Shown here in pieces: positions 36,839 through 46,241 of a DNA stretch of 57,047 bases. This DNA comes from Muribaculaceae bacterium (GTDB taxonomy: Bacteria; Bacteroidota; Bacteroidia; Bacteroidales; Muribaculaceae). The position numbers and the translations under genes were made by a program. How positions within the stretch are numbered: position 1 is the stretch's first letter; the number at the start of each line of letters is the position of its first letter. The stretch covers positions 1 through 57,047 of the forward strand of contig JAFYYI010000047.1 of NCBI GenBank assembly GCA_017557665.1, in the 5' to 3' direction. The notes under the pieces were generated by a model, which ran no database searches, was not told where the DNA came from, and saw only the letters and a list, made by a program, of their open reading frames with translations.

Positions 36839-38011
36839 ATGAAATATATTTCCCGAATCTTCGACATCGCGCTGCGCGAGCTCAACATCATCGTGCGCAA
36901 GAACCGCATCTATGGGTTCTGCATGGTGGTGTTCCCCGTGCTGCTGGTGACATTCTTCACCACGATGCTCGATGAAGGACTGCCCCAGGATCTGCCCATC
37001 GGTGTCGTGGACCAGGACAACAGCGCCATGTCTCGCGGACTGATTCGCAACCTCGATGCCATGCAGAACTCGCGCGTGAAATACCGCTTTGCGTCTGTCA
37101 CCGAGGCCCGTAGCGCCATGCAGGAGGGCAAGGTCTTCGCCTATCTCTATATCCCTGCGGGAACGGCGTCGAGCCTGCTGTCGGGCCGGCAGCCCGATAT
37201 TTCATATTACTACACCATGACGTGTATGACGGCTGGCTCGATGGCGTCCAAGGATTTGAAAACCATTGGCATGCTGGGCTCTGCTGCCGTGGGCCAGGCG
37301 ATGTTGAGCGCCAAGGGTGCCTCCCCCGAGCAGATCCGTGCGGCATTGCAGCCCGTGACGATCGACGCCCACATGATTGCCAATCCCCAAAGCAGTTACA
37401 ACTACAGCCTGACCACGGTCTTCGTGCCCGGCATCCTGATGCTCTTCATGGCGCTGCTGTCGGCCTACGCGCTCGGCATGGAGATGAAGTTCGACACGGG
37501 CAAGGAGTGGCTCGCACGCGCCGACGGCAACATCCTTGTGGCCATCCTCGGCAAGTATGTCGTCCATGCGCTGGTCTTTCTGCTGGTGATATTCTGCTAC
37601 CACTACTATATCTTCAACGTGCTGCACTTCCCGCGACTGGGCGGAGTGTGGAGCATCGTCAGGCTGACCCTTTTGCAGGTGGCCGCTTCAATCGGCTTCG
37701 GCATCTTCGCTTTTGGCCTGATGCCCTCTCTGCGCATGTCGATGAGCATCAGCTCGCTGTGGATGGTCCTCGGCCTGTCCATGTGCGGCTCGGCCTTCCC
37801 TGTCGCTGGCATGGATCCCCCGTTACAGGCCATGTCGTGGCTCTTCCCCATGCGTCATTACTGGATGCTCTATCAGGCGACCGTGCTCAACGGTTTCCCC
37901 GTCATCGACGTGTGGTATCATCTCGTGGCGCTCGTGGCCTTCACACTGTTGCCGTGGTTCGTGCTCCGTAAAGTCAAAAACGCAATGCTCAACTATGTCT
38001 ATATTCCGTAA
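36839..38011 (+). CDS. ABC-2 type transporter permease (first)
   Basis: A 390-residue inner-membrane permease. One membrane segment near the N-terminus (about residues 23-43) is followed by a large periplasmic domain (about 45-195). Five more segments lie in the C-terminal half, which is the ABC2_membrane_3 (YhhJ/YbhS-like) layout. A polar motif typical of the family, PVAGMDPPLQAMSWLFPMRHY, lies before the last segment. The second permease gene overlaps it by 17 bases, so the two are probably coupled and may heterodimerise. No ATPase gene is in the operon. Confidence 0.9.
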   Translation: MKYISRIFDIALRELNIIVRKNRIYGFCMVVFPVLLVTFFTTMLDEGLPQDLPIGVVDQDNSAMSRGLIRNLDAMQNSRVKYRFASVTEARSAMQEGKVFAYLYIPAGTASSLLSGRQPDISYYYTMTCMTAGSMASKDLKTIGMLGSAAVGQAMLSAKGASPEQIRAALQPVTIDAHMIANPQSSYNYSLTTVFVPGILMLFMALLSAYALGMEMKFDTGKEWLARADGNILVAILGKYVVHALVFLLVIFCYHYYIFNVLHFPRLGGVWSIVRLTLLQVAASIGFGIFAFGLMPSLRMSMSISSLWMVLGLSMCGSAFPVAGMDPPLQAMSWLFPMRHYWMLYQATVLNGFPVIDVWYHLVALVAFTLLPWFVLRKVKNAMLNYVYIP

Positions 38012-39236
38012 ACTCAAGGAACACCTCATCGATGTGCTCTACGTTTGGCGGCAGGAGATGAAACAGGTGATCAGGGACGAGGGCGTGCTCATGTTCCTCG
38101 TCGTTGTGCCCTTGGGCTACCCCTTGCTCTACTCCTGGATCTACAACAACGAGACGCTGCGCGAGACTCCCGTGGTGGTCGTTGACCACTCCCACTCGGC
38201 TCTCTCTCGCCAGTTCATCAACGATTGTGACGCCACGCCCGACGTCGATGTGAAATACTATGCCGCCGACCTCGACGAGGCGCGTGCCCTCGTCAGCCGT
38301 CAGATTGTCAAGGGCATCTATTTCATCCCCTCGGACTTCGCCTCGCGCATCAACCGCGGTGAGCAGGCTACCGTCAGCGTCTATTGCGACATGTCGCTCA
38401 TGCTCGCCTACAAGGCCGTTTATCAGACGGCCATGGTCGAGGCAGCGCGACTGGGCGCCGGCTTGAAAATCAAGAAGGCCGGCAACTTCACCGCCCACGA
38501 GGACGCCATCACGGCACAGCCCCTTGTCGCCCACGACGTGGCGATGTTCAATCCTTCGGGCGGCTACGGCTCCTGTGTCTTGCCCGCGGTGCTCATGATT
38601 CTGTTGCAGCAGGCCCTCGCCCTGGGCATCGGCATGTCGGCCGGCACCGCCCGTGAGCGGCATCGCAACGGCCAACTCATCCCCGACGATGACCCCCACT
38701 ACAAGGGCGCCTACCGCGTCGTCTGGGGCAAGGCCCTTTGCTATGGTATGATAGGGGCTGTGGCTGCCGCTTACCTCTCGATGGCAGTGCCCCGAATGTT
38801 CTCGTTCCCCCAGCTGGCCGACGGCCGGACGCTGCTGCTGATGTTGCTGCCCTACACGCTGGCCAGCATCTTCTTCGGCATGACGGTGTCGTGCCTGGTG
38901 CGCTACCGCGAGAACGTGATGTTGCTGATGGTCTTTGTTTCGGTACCACTGCTTTTCCTCACCGGCGTGTCGTGGCCGCAGACGAGCATTCCCGGCGCTT
39001 GGCAGGGCGTGTCGTGGCTCTTCCCCAGCACCTTTGGCGTGCGCGCCTTCATCAAGGTCAACTCCATGGGGGCCTCCTTCGGTCAGATATTGCCCGAAAT
39101 CCGCATCCTCTGGATTCAGGCGGCCGCCTACCTGGGACTCGCTTGCGTGGTCTACAGCTACCAGAAGCACCTCGCACGCAAGCACCCCCGACCCGACGGC
39201 GAGACGACGCCACCCACAGAGCTGGTTGAGCAGTGA
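37995..39236 (+). CDS. ABC-2 type transporter permease (second)
   Basis: A 413-residue paralogue of the preceding permease with the same topology: an N-terminal segment (MFLVVVPLGYPLLYSWI), a periplasmic domain, and five C-terminal segments with the conserved SWPQTSIPGAWQGVSWLFPST stretch. Its start lies inside the end of the first permease (17-base overlap). It is the last gene of the exporter operon and is followed after 5 bases by a strong terminator. The exported substrate is unknown. Confidence 0.9.
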   Translation: MSIFRKLKEHLIDVLYVWRQEMKQVIRDEGVLMFLVVVPLGYPLLYSWIYNNETLRETPVVVVDHSHSALSRQFINDCDATPDVDVKYYAADLDEARALVSRQIVKGIYFIPSDFASRINRGEQATVSVYCDMSLMLAYKAVYQTAMVEAARLGAGLKIKKAGNFTAHEDAITAQPLVAHDVAMFNPSGGYGSCVLPAVLMILLQQALALGIGMSAGTARERHRNGQLIPDDDPHYKGAYRVVWGKALCYGMIGAVAAAYLSMAVPRMFSFPQLADGRTLLLMLLPYTLASIFFGMTVSCLVRYRENVMLLMVFVSVPLLFLTGVSWPQTSIPGAWQGVSWLFPSTFGVRAFIKVNSMGASFGQILPEIRILWIQAAAYLGLACVVYSYQKHLARKHPRPDGETTPPTELVEQ

Positions 39237-39241
39237 CATTT

Positions 39242-39277
39242 ATGAAAAAAGACGGCATTCAAGCCGTCTTTTTTCAT
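39242..39277. terminator. Bidirectional terminator after the exporter operon
   Basis: ATGAAAAAAGACGGC pairs with GCCGTCTTTTTTCAT around the loop ATTCAA: a perfect 15-bp stem with A and T tracts on its two sides, suited to both the plus operon and the convergent minus gene. Confidence 0.9.
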
Positions 39278-39333
39278 TTCACGGGTGCGGTGTGACGTCG
39301 GTCGCATGTGACGTCGTGTAGTGTGTGTGCCGG

Positions 39334-41691
39334 TTATGGCGACACGCGCACGGGGCGCACGGTGACGCCGCTGCAGCGGTCGGAGTTGCCCCAGTCAATA
39401 TTCCCCGAGAAGAGATCCAGTGAACAAGCGACATTTGAGTTGCCTGAGAAAAGGGTGCGTGTCCAAAAGAGGCCGAGCACTCCTGTCTGCTCGACTACAG
39501 TGTAGTAGTGATAGCCTGTGGCAGGCAAGAACAAGGTGTTCCCGTTGGGACCAGTGCCCAACATACCGACCACGCCGTTCATCGTGGTCTGCTGCCATGT
39601 GCAGTAATCGGATAGTTCATTGATTTGCTCCAGCGACGGCATGCGCCACGACGGGCCCCAGTTGGTGTAGGCGGCATCGTCCTCCGGCACCAATTCCTTC
39701 AGGCCATCTTCATAGCAGTATTTCGTCAATTCAAATTCATCAAAATCATACCATTTGTAGGTGCTCCACTGATAGTCCTCCTTGACCGCAGTCTCGCCCC
39801 ATGCGAAGTAGTCGCCGTAGTCTTCGGGGCTGCTGGCACCGACGTTCATGGTTGCCCACAGCGTGCCGCTGGGCAGTCCCAGGTCAACATAGTCGTGGTC
39901 ATCCTGTGAGGAAGAGCCGCCGCCAAGGATGATGTCGATGAGGGCATTGACGTCGGCGATGTTAATCTCGCTGTCGCCATTCACATCGGCATTGGAAGTA
40001 TCACCACCGCCACTGAGGATGATGTCGATGAGGGCATTCACGTCGGCGATATTCACCTCGTTGTCATGGTTGACGTCGCCCTGCGGATAGTCCTCCAGCA
40101 TCAAGTCGTCCACAATCTGATCGAAGTAAGGACCCCAATTCTTGTTGGCCTGGTAGGCCTCGGCCGTTCCCTGTAGCACATGCAGCGTGCGGCCTGAATA
40201 CGTGGCATCCGATCTTAAAAAGACATACTGGATGGGCACGCTTGTGACGTCGGTAATGTAACTGTACACGTCGCTCAAGTCACAGTTGACGAACGCGCTC
40301 TCGCCGATGGCCGTCACCGAGCCCGGGATGGTCACACTCGCCAAGCTGTTGCAGTTAAAGAACGCCTGGCTACCGATTGAAGTGACCGATTCCGGGATGT
40401 TGATGCTGGTCAACCCGGAGCATTCATAGAACGCGTTTTGGCCAATAGAAGTGACGGAGCCGGGGATAGTCAAGCTGTTCAGCCCCTTGCGGCTGGAGAA
40501 GGCATAATCGCCGATGGCTTTTACGGAATTCGGAATGACCGTGTTTTGACTGCCCTCGATCAATATGTTGCTTGCCGTCTCGATGATGGCATTGCAGTTG
40601 TTGCGGGAATCGTAGGTGGGGTTGCCGCTTTCAACAACGATGTTGGACAGGCTGTCGCAGTAGGCGAACGCCAATGGGCCGATGTTGGCGACAGAGCTGG
40701 GGATGGTCACGCCCTGCAGACGGCTGCAGCTCATATATGCCCCCTTGCCGATGACCGCTACAGTGCCCGGGATGGTCACGCTGGTCAGCCCGGTGCACCC
40801 AGCGAAGGCATACGTGCCGATGGCGCTCACAGAGCCGGGGAAGACCGTGGTTTGACAACCTGCAATCAAAGTATTGCTGCTCGTCTCAAAGATGGCATTG
40901 CAATTGCCACGGGAGTCGTATCTCGGGTTGCCGTTTTCCACGGTGAGGCTTGTCAAGCCGCTGCAGTAACTGAACACGCCCACGCTGATAAAGGTGACTG
41001 AACGGGGTATGGTCATGGTCGTCAGTTTCTTGCAACCCCTGAAGGCTCCCTCGTCGATAGAGGTGACGGAGCCGGGGATGGTCAGGCTTGTCAACTCGGT
41101 GCAGTCCTCAAAGGCGTGGTGGCCGATGAAGGTCACCGAATTGGGAATGTTCACGCTTCTCAGTTCGTAGCAGAAAGCGAAGGCTTGGCCGCCGATAGAG
41201 GTGACGGAGTTGCCGATGGTCACGCTGGCCAAGCTGCTGCAGAACACAAAGGTGTGGCTGCGGATGGCAGTGACTGAATTGGGGATGTCAATGCTCGTCA
41301 GCGCGCTGCAGTCGTAGAAGGCACTTTCTCCGATAGAGGTGACGGAGTTAGGAATTGTCACACTGGTCAGCTTGCTACAGCTCTTGAACGCCTTGTCACC
41401 GATAGCGGTGATGGTGTTGGGCAGGTTGACGCTCGTCAGCCCAAAGCAGAGGTAGAATGCCTCCTTGCTGATGGCCGTGACGGTGTAGGTGGTGCCGTTG
41501 TATGTGACAGTGGCGGGAATGTCCATGTCGCCAGCATATTTGTTTGAAGAGGGTGGAGGTGCGATCTCGACAGTACCCGGCTTGCTGCAGTGGTTGTAGT
41601 AGATGCCGTCGACCGCGAAGTCGAAGGCAGCGGCGCTTGCCGGCAGCAGCAGGGCCAGCAGCAGGAGTGTTGTTCTGATTAGTTTTCTCAT
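39334..41691 (-). CDS. BspA-type LRR surface protein with internal dockerin-like pair and FISUMP-like end
   Basis: A 785-residue exported protein. Signal peptide at residues 1-22 (MRKLIRTTLLLLALLLPASA). About 18 BspA-type repeats of 23 residues (pattern SVTSIGxxAFxxCxxLTSVTIPN) run to about residue 510. Next comes a pair of F-hand repeats (GDVNHDNEVNIADVNALIDI, DVNGDSEINIADVNALIDI), and the last about 180 residues are a FISUMP-like domain beginning VDLGLPSGTLWATMNVGA. Probably a surface adhesin or carbohydrate-binding protein. It is closely related in every part to the next gene. Confidence 0.87.
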   Translation of the reverse strand: MRKLIRTTLLLLALLLPASAAAFDFAVDGIYYNHCSKPGTVEIAPPPSSNKYAGDMDIPATVTYNGTTYTVTAISKEAFYLCFGLTSVNLPNTITAIGDKAFKSCSKLTSVTIPNSVTSIGESAFYDCSALTSIDIPNSVTAIRSHTFVFCSSLASVTIGNSVTSIGGQAFAFCYELRSVNIPNSVTFIGHHAFEDCTELTSLTIPGSVTSIDEGAFRGCKKLTTMTIPRSVTFISVGVFSYCSGLTSLTVENGNPRYDSRGNCNAIFETSSNTLIAGCQTTVFPGSVSAIGTYAFAGCTGLTSVTIPGTVAVIGKGAYMSCSRLQGVTIPSSVANIGPLAFAYCDSLSNIVVESGNPTYDSRNNCNAIIETASNILIEGSQNTVIPNSVKAIGDYAFSSRKGLNSLTIPGSVTSIGQNAFYECSGLTSINIPESVTSIGSQAFFNCNSLASVTIPGSVTAIGESAFVNCDLSDVYSYITDVTSVPIQYVFLRSDATYSGRTLHVLQGTAEAYQANKNWGPYFDQIVDDLMLEDYPQGDVNHDNEVNIADVNALIDIILSGGGDTSNADVNGDSEINIADVNALIDIILGGGSSSQDDHDYVDLGLPSGTLWATMNVGASSPEDYGDYFAWGETAVKEDYQWSTYKWYDFDEFELTKYCYEDGLKELVPEDDAAYTNWGPSWRMPSLEQINELSDYCTWQQTTMNGVVGMLGTGPNGNTLFLPATGYHYYTVVEQTGVLGLFWTRTLFSGNSNVACSLDLFSGNIDWGNSDRCSGVTVRPVRVSP

Positions 41692-41775
41692 CGTTGTCTT
41701 CGTTATTTAGTATTGTTAAAATCAGGGAAAGTCATGAAAGAAACATCTTGTGCTTCGGCGTGCGGCTTGAGGGTG

Positions 41776-44373
41776 CTAATTGCGGGAGACACGCACCGGG
41801 CGCACGCAGAAACCGTAGTTGCGCATGCCGCAGTACACGCCCGGGACATCTGTAAGAGTGAACAGGGTGTAGGCGAAGTGGTTAGAGTCAGTGTCAAGCG
41901 TGCGTGACCAATAGTGGCCATACAAACCTGCTTCCTGACGCGTGTTGCCCTCGATGCAACCAGCGGCGGGCAGGAAAATGGAGTTCCCGTTAGGACCGGT
42001 GACCAGCATGCCGTTCACGCCGTTCACCGTCGCCAACTCATGGCTGCAGTTAGTCATCAACTCATTGATTTGTTCTTCAGTCGGCATGCGCCACGACGGT
42101 CCCCAATTCACCTGGGCAGCATCGTCCTCGGGCTCCAGTTCCGTCTTGCCGTCAATCGAGCCGTAACTGTTTTTGGTGCAGTACTTCGTCAATGTCTGGG
42201 AAGAGCCGTTGCACCACTTGTAGGTTTCCCAAGTGAAGTCCCCCTTGAGTTCGGTCTCGCCCCAGGCGAAGTAGTGGCCGTAGTCCTCAGGCTTGCTGGC
42301 GCCGACGTTACACGTTGCCCACAGCGTGCCGCTGGGCAGGCCCAGGTCGACATAGCCGTGGCCATCCTGTGAGGGAATGCCGCCAAGGATGATGTCGATG
42401 AGTGCATTGACGTCGGCGATGTTAATCTCGCGATCGCCATTCACATCGGCAGTGGAAGTATCACCCCCGCCACTGAGGATGATGTCGATGAGGACATTCA
42501 CGTCGGCGATATTCACCTCATCGTCATGGTTCACGTCGCCCTGCAGGTCATCTTCCGGCATCAGGTCGTCCACAATCTGCCCGAAGTAGGGGCGCCAATT
42601 CCCGTCGGCCTGGTAGCCCCCAGCCGTCCCCTGCGGCACATGCAGCGTGCGGCCAGAATAGTTGCCACCATGCAGATAAAAAGGATAAGTCCCATAGGAA
42701 ACTGTCGAGAGGTCGGTAATGTGACTGTACACATCGGTGAGGCTGCGGCACCCATCGAACGCCCACTCGCCGATGGTGGTGACCGTGGCGGGGAGGGTGA
42801 TGCTCTTCAGGCTGTAGCAGTCGCGGAACGCATGTCCATCGATAGTGATGACACGTTTGCCCATGGTTACCTCCTCCAAGCCGCTGCACCCAGCGAAGGC
42901 ATACGTGCCGATGGAGATGACCGAGTTGGGGATGGTGATGCCCCTCAGGCTGCTGATATTCAAGAACGCTTCATCACCGATGGCTTTTACGGAATTTGGA
43001 ATGACGGTGTTCTGGCAACCCGCTATCAATGTATTACTTGCCGTCTCGATAATGGCATTGCAGTTGCCTCGGGAATCGTATACCGTGTTGCCGCTTTCCA
43101 CGGTGATGCCCTCCAGGTTGATACAGAACCTGAACACCGCTTCGCCGAAGGAAGTGACCGAGTTGGGGATAGTGATGTCCGTCAGGTTCTGGCAACCCGA
43201 GAACGCACGGATCCCGATGGTCTGCACCGAGTTGGGAATCGTCACATCCGTCAGGCTGATGCAGTCCATGAATGCAAATGCCCCGATGGAGGTGACCGTA
43301 TTGGGGATAGTCACGCTCACCAGGTTGCTGCAGTTCTCGAACAGTCGCTCGCTGATGGCCGTGACTGTTGCAGGAATGGTCATGCTCGTCAGAGCGACGC
43401 AACCTCTGAAGGCTTCCTCGTCGATAGTGGTGACCGAATTGCCGAAGTTCACGCTGGCCAGGTTCTCACAACTCCAAAACGCTCTCTTACCGATGGTGGT
43501 AACCGAATTGGGAATAGTCACACTCGTCAAGCCATCGCAGCCGCCGAACGCCTCTTTGCCGATGGTGATGACCGAATTGGGGATAGTGATGTCCGTCAGG
43601 CCGCTGCAGTTACTGAACACATTGTCGGCGAGATGAGTAACCGCATTGGAGATGGTCAGACTTGTCAAGCCAATGCAGTTATAGAACGCCATGATTCCGA
43701 TTTCTGTGACCGAGTTGGGGATGGTCATGTTTGTCAGGCCGTCGCAGTCCTCGAACGCATACGCACCGATAGAAGTGACAGAACTGGGGATGGCAATGCT
43801 CGTCAAGCCGGTGCATCTATTGAACGCATTGTCACCGATAGCAGTCACGGTGCTGGGAATGACGGTCTTCTGACAACCTGCTATCAATGTATTGCTTGCC
43901 GTTTCGATAATGGCATTGCAGTTGTTGCGGGAATCGTAATGAGAGTTGCCGCTCGCCACGGTGAGGCTTGTCAAATTGACACATGAAACGCACACCCCAT
44001 CGCCGATGGAGGTGACGGATTTCGGGATGGTGAGTTCCGTCAGGCCAGCGCATGCATAGAACGCGTCCTTGCCGATGGAGGTGATGGAGTTGGGGATGGT
44101 CACGCTAGTCACTTCGTCACAGAACAAGAAGGCGCTCTCTCCGATGGCGGTGACAGCGTAAGTGGTGCCGCCATAGGTGACTGCACTGGGGATGGTCACG
44201 TCGCCCGTGTATTCATCGGAATAGGAGTGGGTATACGTTCCCCTGAAAGTGACAGTGGCTTCGTTGCCGTTGATGTTGTAGTAGATGCCGCCCACCTCAA
44301 AGTCGTGGGCGGTAGCAGTGGCCGGCAACAGCAGGGCCAACAGCAACAGGGCGGATGTGATCAGGCTTCTCAT
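41776..44373 (-). CDS. BspA-type LRR surface protein, paralogue with the same architecture
   Basis: An 865-residue exported protein with a signal peptide (MRSLITSALLLLALLLPATA), about 22 BspA-type repeats, an internal F-hand pair (GDVNHDDEVNIADVNVLIDI, DVNGDREINIADVNALIDI) and a C-terminal FISUMP-like domain (VDLGLPSGTLWATCNVGA to FCVRPVRVSRN). Some repeats are broken by a VESGN..YDSRGNCNAIIETASNTLI spacer that recurs three times here and also in the neighbouring paralogue. Only 84 bases separate it from that gene on the same strand, so the pair probably arose by tandem duplication and may be co-transcribed. Confidence 0.87.
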   Translation of the reverse strand: MRSLITSALLLLALLLPATATAHDFEVGGIYYNINGNEATVTFRGTYTHSYSDEYTGDVTIPSAVTYGGTTYAVTAIGESAFLFCDEVTSVTIPNSITSIGKDAFYACAGLTELTIPKSVTSIGDGVCVSCVNLTSLTVASGNSHYDSRNNCNAIIETASNTLIAGCQKTVIPSTVTAIGDNAFNRCTGLTSIAIPSSVTSIGAYAFEDCDGLTNMTIPNSVTEIGIMAFYNCIGLTSLTISNAVTHLADNVFSNCSGLTDITIPNSVITIGKEAFGGCDGLTSVTIPNSVTTIGKRAFWSCENLASVNFGNSVTTIDEEAFRGCVALTSMTIPATVTAISERLFENCSNLVSVTIPNTVTSIGAFAFMDCISLTDVTIPNSVQTIGIRAFSGCQNLTDITIPNSVTSFGEAVFRFCINLEGITVESGNTVYDSRGNCNAIIETASNTLIAGCQNTVIPNSVKAIGDEAFLNISSLRGITIPNSVISIGTYAFAGCSGLEEVTMGKRVITIDGHAFRDCYSLKSITLPATVTTIGEWAFDGCRSLTDVYSHITDLSTVSYGTYPFYLHGGNYSGRTLHVPQGTAGGYQADGNWRPYFGQIVDDLMPEDDLQGDVNHDDEVNIADVNVLIDIILSGGGDTSTADVNGDREINIADVNALIDIILGGIPSQDGHGYVDLGLPSGTLWATCNVGASKPEDYGHYFAWGETELKGDFTWETYKWCNGSSQTLTKYCTKNSYGSIDGKTELEPEDDAAQVNWGPSWRMPTEEQINELMTNCSHELATVNGVNGMLVTGPNGNSIFLPAAGCIEGNTRQEAGLYGHYWSRTLDTDSNHFAYTLFTLTDVPGVYCGMRNYGFCVRPVRVSRN

Positions 44374-44619
44374 CGTTGTTTTAGGTTAGTATTGAGTGAT
44401 GTTAATTGCTGTCGCAAAATTAGGTATTATAATGAAAGTAAACAAACTTTTCAATGAATTAATCGCCAAGCCCTGTGCATTCATTGGGCAAGCGCGACCA
44501 GGTCGACCATGGGATGACCGGCATTGAAACTCGCTGCAAGCAGGAATTTATTTAGCCAATGATATAGTTGCCCTACTAAAACACTGCGGGGCTAATGCTA
44601 ATTACACTAATTCGACCAA

Positions 44620-44685
44620 TTTAATGCGAATTTTTAAATTATCTTCGTGAAATTGGCTTCGCGCAAACCAAAGGTTCGCATTAAA
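44620..44685. repeat. Fold-back element upstream of the serpin gene
   Basis: TTTAATGCGAA (44620-44630) and its exact reverse complement TTCGCATTAAA (44675-44685) enclose 44 bases. The surrounding 44374-44851 stretch is AT-rich, without a convincing gene, and contains stretches (GCTAATTACACTAATTCG-like) that resemble intergenic repeats known from Bacteroidales. Confidence 0.6.
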
Positions 44686-44851
44686 AAAACTTTCAGGGTC
44701 AACTCCTATATCGTTCCCTTTATTTAACCAAAATCCGTCATTTTTCCATGCTGATTCAGGCAATGAGCGCCAAATGACCTTTTTGTTTGTTAAGCACTTG
44801 TTAATCAGCCTGTTTATTCTCATGAAATGACCTGCGAATGTTGGCGATTTT

Positions 44852-44884
44852 TTTGGTTAATTCAAATGATTAGTTGTAACTTTG
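44852..44884 (+). promoter_or_regulatory. Promoter of the serpin gene
   Basis: TTTG (44852-44855), 21-base spacer, TAACTTTG (44877-44884); 50 bases before the ATG at 44935. Confidence 0.6.
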
Positions 44885-44934
44885 CAACCGAGAGATTAAT
44901 CCCCTTTTGTATCAACCTGAAAAACTTGACTGAT

Positions 44935-46194
44935 ATGAAACGAAACTGGATATATGGCATCTTGGGTGTCGTGGTAATGATGACCGGCCTCTTGACCTCG
45001 GCCAGCGGTGACAACCGCCCCAGTGACGGAGCGTCGCCCGTGAACGAGGGCGTCAAGTCGACCGAAACCCAAGGCAAGACGTGTGATAACAACTATGATT
45101 TCGCCTTTAACCTGTTCCGCACCATCAACGGGCAGCAACAAGGCGATGTCAGCACCATCGTGTCGCCCGTCAGCGTGAGTTACCTGTTGGGCATGCTCAA
45201 CGAGGGCGCCGAAGGAGAGACGCGGCGGCAGATTACCGAAGTGCTTGGAATAAACGGCTCGGTGCAGGAAATCAACGAGTACTTCAAGCAGGTGACCGAT
45301 GTGGTATCACAGGCCGACCCAGCGGTGACGGTAGAAATCGCCAACTGCATCAACGTCATCACGGGGAAGAGACTCATCTCGCAGTACAAGACCGATATGC
45401 GGCGCTACTACGGTGCCCTGGCCGAGGCGGTTGACTATGATGCAGACATCATCGCGGCTACAATCAACAAGTGGTGCAAGGAGCACACCCACGGCATGAT
45501 ACCTGAAATCCTGAAAAAGGAAGAACTCAACGCCAACCGCGTAATGTATCTGCTGAATGCCGTCTATTTCAAGGCCCCCTGGACCAAGGAATTCAACCCA
45601 AAGGAAACCCTTGACAAGGACTTCACGAAGCAGAACGGCTCTATCGTCAAACTCCCGATGATGCACCTCAAGACCAAGGCCGCCTACATCCACACTGGTC
45701 CCTACAAGATGCTATGTCTGCCCTACGGCAACGAGAGTTACAGCATGTATGTGCTGCTTCCCGAGCAGGGAAAGACTGTGGACGATGTCATCCAGAGCCT
45801 CACGGCAGGGCGGCTGAAGTCGCAGCAAGCCCGCATGACTCATCAAACGGTCGATATCCTGATGCCTCGTTTCACCACCCAGAGCGAGACCCAACTCGTC
45901 GATGTGCTCACCGCGATGGGCATGCCGCGGGCATTCGATAAGAACAAGGCCGACTTCCCCAACATGATTCAGGGCGACTCGCTCTTTGTGTCGATGATGA
46001 AGCAGAAGGCCAAAATCGAGGTCAACGAGAAGGGCACCAAGGCCGCTGCCGTCACCGTAGCCGAGATGAGCAGCCGATCTGCAATGCCGAAACCCGATTA
46101 CGTGGAGTTCCACGCCACGCGTCCCTTTGTCTATTACATCGTTGAGCGCACCACAGGCACCATCTTCTTCATGGGCACCTACTGCGGCGACTGA
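44935..46194 (+). CDS. Secreted serpin (serine protease inhibitor)
   Basis: A 419-residue exported serpin. From the ATG at 44935 there is a signal peptide (hydrophobic GILGVVVMMTGLLTSASG) and then the full serpin fold (NYDFAFNLFRTI, STIVSPVSVSYLLGMLNEGA, NAVYFKAPW, F-x-RPF near the end). The reactive-centre hinge EKGTKAAAVTV has the small residues of inhibitory serpins (P14 Thr, P12-P10 Ala). Counting 16 residues from the P17 Glu places P1-P1' at Arg-Ser (SSRSAM), predicting trypsin-like or other Arg-specific protease targets. A frame start at 44827 precedes the promoter and is rejected. Confidence 0.93.
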   Translation: MKRNWIYGILGVVVMMTGLLTSASGDNRPSDGASPVNEGVKSTETQGKTCDNNYDFAFNLFRTINGQQQGDVSTIVSPVSVSYLLGMLNEGAEGETRRQITEVLGINGSVQEINEYFKQVTDVVSQADPAVTVEIANCINVITGKRLISQYKTDMRRYYGALAEAVDYDADIIAATINKWCKEHTHGMIPEILKKEELNANRVMYLLNAVYFKAPWTKEFNPKETLDKDFTKQNGSIVKLPMMHLKTKAAYIHTGPYKMLCLPYGNESYSMYVLLPEQGKTVDDVIQSLTAGRLKSQQARMTHQTVDILMPRFTTQSETQLVDVLTAMGMPRAFDKNKADFPNMIQGDSLFVSMMKQKAKIEVNEKGTKAAAVTVAEMSSRSAMPKPDYVEFHATRPFVYYIVERTTGTIFFMGTYCGD

Positions 46195-46200
46195 CAATCT

Positions 46201-46241
46201 GCCCCTGCAAACGTTCCCCTTGATGAAACGTTTGCAGGGGC
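46201..46241 (+). terminator. Hairpin after the serpin gene
   Basis: A perfect 15-bp stem (GCCCCTGCAAACGTT with AACGTTTGCAGGGGC, 11-base loop) four bases after the gene ends. No U tract follows, so it may act as a 3' stabiliser as well as a terminator. The gap to 46545 holds otherwise only the next promoter. Confidence 0.6.

Noticed and set aside
37989..39239. 416-codon open frame on the minus strand
   Set aside because: Antisense to the second ABC-2 permease; composition typical of a shadow frame.
42526..43986. 486-codon open frame on the plus strand
   Set aside because: Antisense to the BspA-type repeats; its apparent repetitiveness mirrors the LRR coding repeats.
44602..44823. 73-codon frame on the minus strand upstream of the serpin
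   Set aside because: Overlaps the fold-back repeat element; no promoter or recognisable protein pattern.
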